Positions 8,565 through 16,926 of a stretch of DNA of 64,000 nucleotides are shown piece after piece. This stretch comes from Dyadobacter fermentans (GTDB lineage Bacteria > Bacteroidota > Bacteroidia > Cytophagales > Spirosomataceae), in contig NZ_JAHXBN010000014.1 of the NCBI RefSeq assembly GCF_019924045.1, forward strand, positions 124,001 to 188,000, given 5' to 3'. Under the pieces are notes generated by a model, which did no database searches, was not told the DNA's origin, and worked only from the letters and a program-made list of their open reading frames with translations. How positions within the stretch are numbered: position 1 is the first letter of the stretch; each line of letters starts with the position of its first letter. Position numbers and translations under genes: made by a program.

Positions 8565-11500
8565 ATGAAAAAACTATTTTACGGAGCATTACTCCTTCCC
8601 ATGGTGCTGCTAACCTCCTCGACTGAGCCGGAGCAGCATCCCTTTAACCTGGACCCCGACGTTGAAAAGGAACTGAAATCCTTTAAGGTAGCTGAGGGCT
8701 TCGAGGTAACGCTATTCGCTGCCGACCCGATGGTCGCGAAGCCGATCCAGATGAACTGGGATACCGAAGGCCGCCTCTGGGTGGTGAGCAGCACGGTATA
8801 CCCGCATTTAAAAACGGGTGAGTCGGCGAACGACAAGATATTCGTCCTGGAAGACACGGATGGTGACGGTAAAGCCGATAAATCGACTGTTTTTGCCGAA
8901 GGATTAATACAACCCACCGGTATCCTGCCGGGTGACGGGGGCTGTTATGTGGCCAACTCCACCGAAATCCTGCATTTCGCGGATACCGACGGCGATGGCA
9001 AGGCCGACAAGAAGCGCCGCATTCTGAGCGGTTTCGGAACAGGCGATACCCACCATTTGATCCACACTTTCCGCTGGGGACCCGAAGGGCGGATGTATTT
9101 CAACCAGTCGATCTACATTTACAGCCACGTGGAAACGCCATTTGGTATCAAACGCCTCGAAGGAGGCGGTGTCTGGCAGCTCAACACGCGTAACCTCGAT
9201 ATGGACGTGTACGCCCGCGGGCTCGTGAATCCGTGGGGCTTGCAGTTCGACCGCTGGGGACAGTCTTTCTTGACGGACGGTGCTGGTGGTGAGGGTATAA
9301 ATTATGCATTTCCAGGAGCAACTTTCGTGACTGCCCCGGGAGCTGCACGTATTCTGCGCGGTCTTAACCCCGGTCAGCCGAAACACAGCGGCCTGGATGT
9401 GGTTTCGGGTGGACATTTGCCGGACGCATGGCAAGGCCGCATGATCACCAACGACTTCCGTGCTAACCGCATTAATAGCTTCAAACTGGAAGAGCAGGGC
9501 AGCGGTTACGTTTCAAAACAGACCGACGACCTGATGTGGTCGGATAATGTCGCTTTCCGTCCGGTGGATATCAATGTAGGTCCGGATGGCGCCATTTACG
9601 TCGCCGACTGGTATAACCCCATTATCCAGCACGGTGAAGTGGATTTTCACGATCCGCGCCGCGATCAGCAGCATGGCCGTATCTGGCGCATTGTTGCCAA
9701 GAACCGTCCGTTGGTGAAAAAGCCGCAGCTGGCGAAAGCGACGGTCAATGAATTGCTCGAATCACTGAAATTACCCGAAGACTGGACACGCCTGCAAGCC
9801 AAACAAGTGCTGAAAGCCCGAGGTGCGAAAGAAGTGCTGCCCGCTTTGGAAAAATGGGTAGCCGGTTTGGATAAAAATGATGCGAAATACGAGCATAACT
9901 TGTTGGAAGCATTATGGCTGTACCAAACACTGGAAACGGTAAACGAGCCGGTGCTGCTCAATTTGCTGAATGCAAAAAGCCACAACGTCCGTGCGGCTGC
10001 ATTACGTGCGCTGGCACTCTGGTATCCCAAAGTTTCGAATACACCGGCATTGTTGGCCAAGGCTGTGGGTGACCCGCATCCGCAGGTGCGGCTGGAAGCC
10101 GTGATTGCATTGCGCAAAACCAAAACGCCGGAAGCTGCCAAAACCGCGTTAACGGTGCTCGACGCGCAAATGGACGAGTTCCTGGACTTCGCATTATGGC
10201 AAACTGTGCGTGAACTGGAACCGGTGTGGCTACCCAAACTGAAAACGGATGCCAACTTGCTGGGTGATGCCAAAAAGACGGCTTATGCATTGAAATCGGC
10301 AACCGGCGCCGATGCAGCGACTTTGCTGACCACATTGTACCAGAAAGGTCAGGTACCCGACGATTACCAGAAGGACGTACTTGCTTCGATTGCGCGCCTC
10401 GGCCAGCCTGCGGACCTCAATATGCTTCTTGACCTTGCAGTGCAGAATAATAACAAGAATGCGGCAGCTCAACTCGCAGCACTCGAAGAAGCCGGTACCC
10501 AGCGCCATGTAGCGCCTAACAAAAATCCTGAGCGCATTGCGACGTTGATCGGCAACGACGAGGAAGCGATCAGTCTGAGCGCTATTCGCCTGATTGGCCT
10601 TTGGAAGCTGTCTGCTTTGAACGACCGGTTGACCGGACTGATCCAGAGTGGTAACCCGGCGACCAAAAAAGCGGCGCTGGGCGCATTGGGTGCTATTGAC
10701 AAGCCCAAGGCACTGCAACTCGTAACCGATCTCACAGGTCCGAAAAACACGCCCGAAGTACGCATTATCGCGGCAGCGCAACTGGCAGGCCTGGACGAAA
10801 AAGAGGGCGCGCGCGTAAGTGCTGAGCTCATGCGGACATTACCAGCCGATACCGATATGTCGGATCTGTTCCTGGCATTCATTCCATCGAACCCGGGTTC
10901 GGCTGCTTTGGCTGAGGCCATTGCGGCGAAGAAAATCCCGGAAGCCGTAGCCAAGCGTGGGCGTGTGCTCGTGCAGCAACGCGCCGGATGGACGCGCCAG
11001 AGCATCGATGAGATCGCTGCATTGAAAAAGGCCCTGGAAGCATCGGGGGGCTCATTACCAGCACCTAAAATGCCGCAAGACCTCGACGACAAAACCATTG
11101 AAGGGCTTGCCAAACTGGCGCGCGAAAAAGGCGATGCCGCCAAAGGAGAGCTCATTTTCCGTAAAGCGGAGTCGAGCTGCACTACCTGCCACGCCATCGG
11201 TGGCGCAGGCGGATTGATCGGCCCGGATTTGAGCAGCCTCGGTACCAGTTCGCCGGCAGAAACCATTATTCGTTCGATCCTGTATCCAAGTGCTTCGATT
11301 AAAGAAGGTTACGATCTGAAACGCGTCGTGAAAAAAGACGGTTCCGAACTGATGGGTTACCTGGCTTCCGACGGCGCCAACGATATCGTGATCCGCGATG
11401 TTACGGGCAAAGAAGTTTCCATTGCCAAAAGTCAGGTGCAGGTGATGGAGAAAGTCCCCGGTTCGCTCATGCCTCCCGGCCTTACCGCCAGTCTCGACCG

Positions 11501-12017
11501 AGACCAGTTTGTGAACCTCGTCGCATTCCTGACCAAACTCGGCGAACCCGGCGACTTCCGCGTACCTGCAACGCGCTACGTACGCAGGTGGGAGACGATC
11601 GAGTTGAGCAAGGAGCTAGCCGCGAAATTCTCCATGGATGCGGGCCCTGTTATCGCCGGCAAAGGTGCCAAAGTGACCACCTCGCCCGCGTACAGCAAGG
11701 TCTCCGGCGAGCTCCCGGTAGATGATTTAGCCGAAATGAAAAACAGTGCCGGCAAACCATTCAGCATCGTGCGTTTCGAAGTGGAGGCGTTGACCAAAGG
11801 ACCTGTAACTTTTGCATTAAACAGCTCCGGTGGCGTTGCTGCATACAATGGCAACAAAGCACTGAAAGTCTCCGGCGGTACCATCACCGCCGATCTCTCG
11901 CAAGGCATTCAGCCGATCACACTCGTCCTCGACCGGAATGTAGTGAAAGGTGGCTTGAAAGTGGAATTGAAAGACGTAGCCGGCAGCGCGCAAACGCGGT
12001 TGAAAGTGGGGCGGTAG
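8565..12017 (+). CDS. PVC-type heme-binding (CxxCH) dehydrogenase with HEAT repeats
   Basis: The 1150-aa secreted protein has an N-terminal signal. A beta-propeller dehydrogenase-like domain (about 35-385) contains two DTDGDGKADK calcium-type loops and IYVADWYNPIIQHGE. Alpha-helical HEAT-like repeats follow (about 390-840), then a cytochrome-c domain with heme-binding C872-T-T-C875-H876, and a C-terminal beta domain (about 1000-1150). This order matches the large 'PVC-type heme-binding CxxCH' family, thought to oxidise sugars or polyols in the periplasm and pass electrons to the single heme. It is preceded by SGNH and MFS genes and ends at a strong terminator, supporting one catabolic transcription unit. 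Confidence 0.9.
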   Translation: MKKLFYGALLLPMVLLTSSTEPEQHPFNLDPDVEKELKSFKVAEGFEVTLFAADPMVAKPIQMNWDTEGRLWVVSSTVYPHLKTGESANDKIFVLEDTDGDGKADKSTVFAEGLIQPTGILPGDGGCYVANSTEILHFADTDGDGKADKKRRILSGFGTGDTHHLIHTFRWGPEGRMYFNQSIYIYSHVETPFGIKRLEGGGVWQLNTRNLDMDVYARGLVNPWGLQFDRWGQSFLTDGAGGEGINYAFPGATFVTAPGAARILRGLNPGQPKHSGLDVVSGGHLPDAWQGRMITNDFRANRINSFKLEEQGSGYVSKQTDDLMWSDNVAFRPVDINVGPDGAIYVADWYNPIIQHGEVDFHDPRRDQQHGRIWRIVAKNRPLVKKPQLAKATVNELLESLKLPEDWTRLQAKQVLKARGAKEVLPALEKWVAGLDKNDAKYEHNLLEALWLYQTLETVNEPVLLNLLNAKSHNVRAAALRALALWYPKVSNTPALLAKAVGDPHPQVRLEAVIALRKTKTPEAAKTALTVLDAQMDEFLDFALWQTVRELEPVWLPKLKTDANLLGDAKKTAYALKSATGADAATLLTTLYQKGQVPDDYQKDVLASIARLGQPADLNMLLDLAVQNNNKNAAAQLAALEEAGTQRHVAPNKNPERIATLIGNDEEAISLSAIRLIGLWKLSALNDRLTGLIQSGNPATKKAALGALGAIDKPKALQLVTDLTGPKNTPEVRIIAAAQLAGLDEKEGARVSAELMRTLPADTDMSDLFLAFIPSNPGSAALAEAIAAKKIPEAVAKRGRVLVQQRAGWTRQSIDEIAALKKALEASGGSLPAPKMPQDLDDKTIEGLAKLAREKGDAAKGELIFRKAESSCTTCHAIGGAGGLIGPDLSSLGTSSPAETIIRSILYPSASIKEGYDLKRVVKKDGSELMGYLASDGANDIVIRDVTGKEVSIAKSQVQVMEKVPGSLMPPGLTASLDRDQFVNLVAFLTKLGEPGDFRVPATRYVRRWETIELSKELAAKFSMDAGPVIAGKGAKVTTSPAYSKVSGELPVDDLAEMKNSAGKPFSIVRFEVEALTKGPVTFALNSSGGVAAYNGNKALKVSGGTITADLSQGIQPITLVLDRNVVKGGLKVELKDVAGSAQTRLKVGR

Positions 12018-12041
12018 TTTGTTTTGATGTTATTGAAATGC

Positions 12042-12073
12042 AGCCGGCTTCATCGTGGAGCCGGCTGTTTTTG
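12042..12073 (+). terminator. Rho-independent terminator
   Basis: A perfect 9-bp stem (12042-12050 with 12060-12068) with a 9-nt loop is followed by TTTTTG. It lies 25 bp after the PVC-type gene. Confidence 0.75.
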
Positions 12074-12216
12074 TTAGGATCAATATTCTTTGTCATTTGA
12101 TAATCAGTATTGGGTGCTTGATAAATTCCTGTTAGCTTGAATGGTTCTGAAAGGAGTTGACGTTGATAAGAAGCTCAAAAAAATGTAAATTTGTTTTGAC
12201 TCAATTCCTCACGTCT

Positions 12217-12399
12217 ATGCAAACGGTAGAAAAGAAAATAGGGAACGCTTTGAAACACAAACCAAAGCTTAAAAAACTAACAGCAAGAGAAATCCATGAG
12301 GATCTGATCGATATGAAGATCTATGAGGAACGGAAGAACGGAGAGTTTGTATCAGAAGAAGAAGCCATGGAGTTCCTGAGGAGCCATGGTAAAATATGA
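12217..12399 (+). CDS. Antitoxin-like protein of a RelE/ParE pair
   Basis: The 60-aa charged, helical protein (MQTVEKKIGNALKHKP...) has no clear DNA-binding motif. The start at 12217 is preferred over an upstream TTG because it gives the usual antitoxin length. It overlaps the toxin gene by 4 bp (ATGA), the normal arrangement for translational coupling. The call rests on the neighbour: small Lys/Glu-rich proteins directly before RelE/ParE toxins act as their antitoxins. Confidence 0.75.
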   Translation: MQTVEKKIGNALKHKPKLKKLTAREIHEDLIDMKIYEERKNGEFVSEEEAMEFLRSHGKI

Positions 12400-12656
12400 G
12401 ATATAAAATCGTCTACGAAAAACGCGCACTAAAAGAACTTTATAAATTGCCTTCAAAGGCCGTCAATCAGATTATAAAGAAGATTGATTCCTTGGCCGAA
12501 AATCCTTATCAGACAGGAATCAGAAAGCTCACTGATACCGATGAAGTTTACCGGGCTCGTGCCGGCAACTATCGAATTCTTTATGAAATTAATGATGGGC
12601 AATTGCGTATAATGATCGTGAAAATAGGCGATCGAAAGGACATTTATAATAGATAG
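12396..12656 (+). CDS. RelE/ParE-family toxin
   Basis: The 86-aa basic protein has the RelE fold pattern: N-terminal KALKELYKLP-like helices, then beta strands YRARAGNYRILYEI and a C-terminal GDRKDIY. RelE-type toxins cleave ribosome-bound mRNA, whereas ParE-type toxins poison gyrase. The C-terminal R/K/Y residues favour the RelE side, but sequence alone does not settle it. It is coupled by a 4-bp overlap to the antitoxin. Its stop lies only 8 bp from the end of the convergent fic gene. Confidence 0.85.
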   Translation: MRYKIVYEKRALKELYKLPSKAVNQIIKKIDSLAENPYQTGIRKLTDTDEVYRARAGNYRILYEINDGQLRIMIVKIGDRKDIYNR

Positions 12657-12664
12657 GCAGCAGC

Positions 12665-13786
12665 CTACTCTCCCAGAATCCGATACAATTCCAGATTTAA
12701 ATAATAGTGATTTCCCTGAATCACACGCCTTTGCAATACTCCTAAATCAACCAACTGGTTCAGATATTTTTTCGCAGTATTCTCGGCATACAACCGCTGA
12801 TCGGTCAGATGCTTTACGCGTGTGAACGGTTGCGTGAAAATCGCGTTGACGAGCAATTCGGGACGGGTGATGGCAGTGTCGTCCAGAATTACTTGTCGGA
12901 TCGCGTCTTTGGTGTTCAGGATGTCGTTGATTTTATTATAGGTTAATATGGCCGTAGTTTCAATGGCATTAAGCATGAATCGTAACCACGTATTCCAGTC
13001 GCCTCGCTGGCTGACGCCCATTAATCCGTTGTAATAATCTTCGCGATGGTCGAGAATATAGCGGCTGAGAAAGAGAATAGGGTAGTCGAGTAACCCTTTG
13101 TGTGTAAGATAATTGATATTGAAAATCCTGCCGGTTCGGCCATTGCCGTCGCGGAACGGGTGGATGGCTTCGAACTGATAATGTCCGATCGCCATTTTGA
13201 GCACCGGATCGACTCTGAATGTTTCATCGTCATTTAAAAAGTTGACAAGATTCGTCAGTTTTGCTTCGATAATCCCGGCTCCGCGCGGAGGCGTATACAC
13301 GGGCTTGCCTGCGTTGGGGCCCGTACCACCTTGTCTGATATGCGTTTGGACGAACGGCGGCCGGATCCCTTCGGTTGTCTGGTAAATCTCCTGGTAAACT
13401 ACCCTGAAATAATCTTCGCTGAACCGATCGCTGTCCTTTAAGAAATCATGCCCAAACCACAATGCTTCGCGGTAACGTAGTACTTCTTTGGCAGACCCGG
13501 TTATTTCGCTGGGCCTCTGTTCACTGAATGCTTTGTAAAGTTCATCGTCCGTTGTAAAGATGTTCTCGATTGCGCTGGAAGCCTTGGCTTCTTGCAGGCT
13601 GATTGTATTGATCAGAACGGCTTGATTGGGAATTGCAATACTTCGGCCTTGTAACCTTCCCAAAGCGGCTTTTGCATTTGCAAGTGCCTCGTAAACGTCA
13701 ATATTACGATACAGTTCTTCCGAAATCGGAAGTTCCGGAAGGTCGTTCCAGGGGATGTTGCGGTCGGGATTGATGGGGTATGGCAT
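12665..13786 (-). CDS. Fic/DOC family AMPylase-type protein with C-terminal winged helix
   Basis: The 373-aa protein carries an N-terminal Fic/DOC domain with the class II inhibitory helix motif SSAIEN (S/TxxxE-G/N). The Fic core motif is HPFRDGNGRTGRIFN (HxFx-D/E-GNGRxxR), complete with the catalytic histidine. A C-terminal winged-helix-like segment (LTDQRLYAENTAKKYLNQL) follows. Such enzymes transfer AMP from ATP to hydroxyl groups of target proteins; the internal inhibitory helix means no separate antitoxin is needed. The winged helix may let it bind DNA, possibly the palindromes just upstream (13802-13921). Confidence 0.9.
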   Translation of the reverse strand: MPYPINPDRNIPWNDLPELPISEELYRNIDVYEALANAKAALGRLQGRSIAIPNQAVLINTISLQEAKASSAIENIFTTDDELYKAFSEQRPSEITGSAKEVLRYREALWFGHDFLKDSDRFSEDYFRVVYQEIYQTTEGIRPPFVQTHIRQGGTGPNAGKPVYTPPRGAGIIEAKLTNLVNFLNDDETFRVDPVLKMAIGHYQFEAIHPFRDGNGRTGRIFNINYLTHKGLLDYPILFLSRYILDHREDYYNGLMGVSQRGDWNTWLRFMLNAIETTAILTYNKINDILNTKDAIRQVILDDTAITRPELLVNAIFTQPFTRVKHLTDQRLYAENTAKKYLNQLVDLGVLQRRVIQGNHYYLNLELYRILGE

Positions 13787-13801
13787 GAGTATGTGTATCA
13801 G

Positions 13802-13921
13802 TTTGGCATTAAATTGAGCTAAATTTTAATGTTAGCCCTGATTTTGACATCAAATTTAATGCTTTTAATTGAGCTAACATTAAATTTGGTCATGTTTTAA
13901 TGTTAGCTCCGATTTTGGCAT
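13802..13921. promoter_or_regulatory. Cluster of direct and inverted repeats upstream of fic
   Basis: A 27-bp direct repeat with a few mismatches lies at 13824-13850 and 13895-13921 (core TTTTAATGTTAGC), with starts 71 bp apart. A perfect 14-bp inverted repeat pairs 13871-13884 (GAGCTAACATTAAA) with 13896-13909, across an 11-nt loop. A further related half-site (GCATTAAATTGAGCTAAA) lies at 13806-13823. This dense arrangement of TTAATGTTAGC half-sites just before fic looks like a multi-operator control region, and might also serve the divergent ThuA gene. Confidence 0.6.
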
Positions 13922-14033
13922 TAAAACAGCGCTTTGAATTGGAGAAGTAACTTAATCTCACTTATACCGAAACAGTAAATTTGAAGCCCCGCTTGTTTTA
14001 AATACTATTTCCATCTTTACCCAAATTACAATC

Positions 14034-14777
14034 ATGTTCAAAAAATTACTGGCCCTGTCTCTTCTGATCGGATGCGCGGTTACGGCACATGCGCAGCAGT
14101 TTAAGGCGCTGCTTTTTACTAAAACTGCGGGTTTTCACCATGTTTCCATTCACGAAGGTGTGATCGGGATCAGGAACCTGGCGTCGAGACATAATTTTTC
14201 CGTCGACTGGCAGGAGAATGCCGACGTTTTCAACGATAAAAGTCTGGCTAACTATTCGGTGGTAATCTTCCTGAACACGACCGGCGATATCCTCAACGAT
14301 ACACAGCAGGCGGCGCTGGAAAAGTACATCAAGAGCGGAAAAGGCTGGGTAGGTATCCACGCGGCGGCAGATACGGAGTACGACTGGCCGTGGTATGGCA
14401 AGCTGGTGGGAGCGTATTTCAAAACCCACCCGGCACAGCAAACCGCATTCCTGGATGTGAAAGACAGCAATTTCCCGGGTCTGGAACGCTTCCCGAAACG
14501 TATGATGTGGACCGACGAATGGTATGAATATAAAAAGCCGCTCAATGCCGACGACCTGAAAGTACTCATCACGATCGACGAAAAGACGTACGATCCTAAA
14601 ACCAGCCAGGGCAATGGCATGGGGGACCACCCGATTGCATGGTACCACAATTTCGACGGTGGCCGTGCATTCTACACCGGCCTGGGCCACATTGGCCTGG
14701 TTTACTCGGATCAATCGTTCCTCGACCACCTTTACGGCGGTATTTACTGGGCTGCGACTGGGAAAGGGGTGAAGTAG
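14034..14777 (+). CDS. ThuA-domain protein, secreted
   Basis: The 247-aa protein has a signal peptide ending AHAQQ and then one ThuA domain. Family-typical segments are FTKTAGFHH near the start, GWVGIHAAADTEYDW (about 100-115), a conserved His-rich stretch GDHPIAWYHNFDGGRAFYTGLGH (quoted in parts: GDHPIAWYH, GRAFYTGLGH), and a final GGIYWA. ThuA proteins have a class-I-amidotransferase-like fold and are linked to sugar (trehalose/3-keto-sugar) utilization. Secreted forms are frequent beside PVC-type dehydrogenases, of which one lies 2 kb upstream. The biochemical role is unsettled. Confidence 0.85.
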   Translation: MFKKLLALSLLIGCAVTAHAQQFKALLFTKTAGFHHVSIHEGVIGIRNLASRHNFSVDWQENADVFNDKSLANYSVVIFLNTTGDILNDTQQAALEKYIKSGKGWVGIHAAADTEYDWPWYGKLVGAYFKTHPAQQTAFLDVKDSNFPGLERFPKRMMWTDEWYEYKKPLNADDLKVLITIDEKTYDPKTSQGNGMGDHPIAWYHNFDGGRAFYTGLGHIGLVYSDQSFLDHLYGGIYWAATGKGVK

Positions 14778-14805
14778 CGTTGTTGCGGTTTGGGTGTCGT
14801 TGGTG

Positions 14806-14845
14806 ATTTTGACCGCCGACCATCGACCGCAGACCGCCGACCATC
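14806..14845. repeat. Intergenic word-repeat patch (GACCGCCGACCATC type)
   Basis: The 14-bp word GACCGCCGACCATC occurs twice, about 21 bp apart, with a degenerate copy (GACCGCAGACC) between. It lies just downstream of the ThuA gene and has the same style as the other word-repeat patches in the window. Confidence 0.5.
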
Positions 14846-14871
14846 TGGGCCGCAGAGTGGCCTCCTGTTTA

Positions 14872-14980
14872 TAGCAACCGATAGCTTTAACAACATTTCA
14901 GCTCCGGAGGAGCTTCCTTGATCATCGCGAATCAGGAAGCTCCTTCGGAGCTGAAATCGTTTTGTGACGTAAGGTTGCTA
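14872..14980. mobile_element. 109-bp MITE/REP-like palindromic element
   Basis: The element is bounded by 8-bp perfect terminal inverted repeats TAGCAACC (14872-14879) and GGTTGCTA (14973-14980). Inside is a 24-bp hairpin stem, 14895-14918 with 14934-14957, having one mismatch, and a 15-nt loop. It encodes no protein. The two-level symmetry fits a non-autonomous element mobilised in trans, either by a REP-associated tyrosine transposase or a DDE transposase; none is encoded in this window. I found no clear target-site duplication. Confidence 0.6.
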
Positions 14981-15003
14981 CAACCAGGGAACCGCGCTGC
15001 GGT

Positions 15004-15738
15004 TCATTTTTGAGAAAATAGTTTGATGGTGTAATCGAGCAGAGCAGTATCGCCGATTTTGCCGTGACCAGGGATTATGACTTTCGCATCCGGATATTGC
15101 GCTTTGATTTTCGTCACCGTCGCAGACCAGGCATCGACATTCGCATCGGCCAGATTACCTTTTGTCGCATCGATTTCCTTGATCAGGCAACCGCCGAACA
15201 TTACCTTTTCACTCGGGAAATAGCCAATGATATTGTCGCGCGTATGTCCTTCACCGTAAAAAGCCGCTACGACCGGTTTTTTGCCCACTTTCAGGTTCAG
15301 CTTATCGTCGAAACCTTTCTGAGGGACAGGAAACTTGTGCTCTTTGTCGAATGCAATTGTTTTGTTTGTAGCGTAGGAGGGAATGCCGTGTTCGTGGAAT
15401 GCCTTCAACCCACCTACACAATCTTCGTGGAAATGTGTCGCGATCACGGCTTTAACTTTGCATTTCAAACTGTCCTCGATCCAACGGATTACCTTTTCCG
15501 AAGTTGCATCGTCCGCCGGCGTATCGAAAATCACCGCCTCGCCCGCATCGAATACGATCAGGCCGTTGCAAGGGACTTTGCCGAAAGTTTGCGTTTGCAG
15601 GTAGGTGAGGTGGGTATATGCGTGGTCGCTAATTTTTTGAATTTCTAGGTCGTCGGTTTTGAAGCTTTTGTCGGGTGTTTGCGCATGCGCAAGTGTGTAC
15701 AGGCATAAGAACAGGCAAGCGAGAACGTGTTTTTTCAT
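15004..15738 (-). CDS. Subclass B1 metallo-beta-lactamase
   Basis: The 244-aa protein has a signal peptide (MKKHVLACLFLCLYTLAHAQ). It contains every B1 zinc ligand: H102, H104 and D106 (THFHEDCVGG), H165 (GEGHTRDN), C184 (FGGCLIKE) and H225 (PGHG). The substrate-contact lysine K187 and the GNL..AN segment (194-200), typical of B1 enzymes such as BlaB, IMP and NDM, are also present. It would hydrolyse beta-lactams including carbapenems in the periplasm. It is a lone chromosomal gene with no integrase, insertion sequence or cassette site next to it, so it looks intrinsic. Activity is predicted, not shown. Confidence 0.9.
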   Translation of the reverse strand: MKKHVLACLFLCLYTLAHAQTPDKSFKTDDLEIQKISDHAYTHLTYLQTQTFGKVPCNGLIVFDAGEAVIFDTPADDATSEKVIRWIEDSLKCKVKAVIATHFHEDCVGGLKAFHEHGIPSYATNKTIAFDKEHKFPVPQKGFDDKLNLKVGKKPVVAAFYGEGHTRDNIIGYFPSEKVMFGGCLIKEIDATKGNLADANVDAWSATVTKIKAQYPDAKVIIPGHGKIGDTALLDYTIKLFSQK

Positions 15739-15832
15739 GCGTTGGTTGGTGAGTAGAAGTGAATGGGAAAGTGGCTGGCAAGATAAAGGAAATTGCCGTT
15801 TTTTGTTACATTACGTCAAAAAGCCACCTATT

Positions 15833-16195
15833 ATGCAAACTCTCGCTACCATTCTCGTCGCCTTAGTCGCGCTGGAACACCTTTACATTCTCTACATCGA
15901 AATGTTTGCCTGGGAAACGAAGGGCAAGGAAACCTTCAAAGGCTCGCTCGCGCCTGAGCTCTTCAAACCTACTAAAACGCTGGCTGCTAACCAGGGGCTG
16001 TACAATGGCTTCCTGGCCGCGGGGCTGATTTGGTCGCTGCTGATTGAGGACCACCACTGGCGTTTATATGTGGGTGTTTTCTTTCTGACTTGTGTGATTG
16101 TTGCAGGTATTTATGGAGCTGTGACCGCGAGCAAGAAGATATTCTTTGTGCAGGCGCTGCCGGCGATTGTGGCTTTGGTGGTGCTGCATTTGTGA
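15833..16195 (+). CDS. DUF1304-family membrane protein
   Basis: The 120-aa protein has four hydrophobic helices and the family-typical early motif EHLYILYIEMFAW, followed by NQGLYNGFLAAGL in the second helix. DUF1304 proteins are small inner-membrane proteins without an established function. The start at 15833 gives the full first helix; a longer upstream frame is rejected because it lacks membrane character. It diverges from the beta-lactamase gene. Confidence 0.85.
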   Translation: MQTLATILVALVALEHLYILYIEMFAWETKGKETFKGSLAPELFKPTKTLAANQGLYNGFLAAGLIWSLLIEDHHWRLYVGVFFLTCVIVAGIYGAVTASKKIFFVQALPAIVALVVLHL

Positions 16196-16270
16196 GGAGA
16201 AGAGAGTCCGGAAAAATGGCAATAGCCATCTTACCTAGAATTTTCTTATCTTCGGGTAAACAGTAAGGCT

Positions 16271-16501
16271 ATGAGGATATTGAATGTTTCGATTTCGGAG
16301 AAGGAATTTGAAAAATTGGGATTGAAGGGAGAAAGTCTCACATTCGCAGAACTTTTCAATTTGGTCAGCAAGGAGCTGGTTCGCCAAAATCTTGAAAGAT
16401 CTGTTGAATTGGCAGAAAAATATGGTCTGTCTGATCTGTCGATGGACCAAATCACCGCCGAGGTGAAAGCTGTACGCACACATGCAAAAAATAATCATTG
16501 A
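16271..16501 (+). CDS. Antitoxin-like partner of PIN toxin
   Basis: The 76-aa protein begins with a short beta/helix segment (LNVSISEKEFEKLGLKG) and ends with SMDQITAEVKAVR. The closing motif ITAEV-x-x-x-R also occurs in the antitoxin-like gene at 31638, which likewise precedes a PIN gene, so it may be the toxin-binding tail. It overlaps the PIN gene by 20 bp. A TATCTTCG box at 16247-16254 (one mismatch to TAnnTTTG) suggests a very short leader. Confidence 0.7.
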   Translation: MRILNVSISEKEFEKLGLKGESLTFAELFNLVSKELVRQNLERSVELAEKYGLSDLSMDQITAEVKAVRTHAKNNH

Positions 16502-16901
16502 TACGAATGTATTTGTATCAGCACTTATTCAAAGGAGTTACCCATATCTGATTGTTCGAGAGCTCTTCATTGAAGAGAAGATTCAGCTTTGCGTTTCCGA
16601 TGAGTTGCTGGCTGAATATTACGAGGTATTATCAAGGCCAAAGTTTTCGCAATTTCCCGACTTTTTTATCCGTGCAGAGGCTCTCCTTGCAGATATTGAT
16701 AACAGGGCGGAAAAATATTATCCTACTACAAAAATCAGCCTAATATCCGATCAAGACGACAATAAAATATTAGAGTTGGCAGAGGAGAGCCAGGCGGATT
16801 TTATTGTTACCGGCAACACGAATGACTTCACTTTTACACATTACAAGAGTTCGCGAGTTTTAAGTCCCAAAGAATACTGGGAGTTACACAACGAAACATA
16901 G
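16482..16901 (+). CDS. PIN-domain ribonuclease toxin
   Basis: The 139-aa PIN domain has the first acidic cluster IIIDTNVFVSAL (D7), a conserved Glu region (ELLAEYYEVLSRPKF), and later acidic residues SDQDDNKILELA with ADFIVTGNTNDF. These are the usual metal-binding positions of the COG1569-type 'putative toxin-antitoxin toxin component' family. It would cut RNA when freed from its antitoxin. It is translationally coupled to the small gene upstream. Confidence 0.85.
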   Translation: MQKIIIDTNVFVSALIQRSYPYLIVRELFIEEKIQLCVSDELLAEYYEVLSRPKFSQFPDFFIRAEALLADIDNRAEKYYPTTKISLISDQDDNKILELAEESQADFIVTGNTNDFTFTHYKSSRVLSPKEYWELHNET

Positions 16902-16926
16902 CTCGGTTTCTGAGATGTAGCAGACC

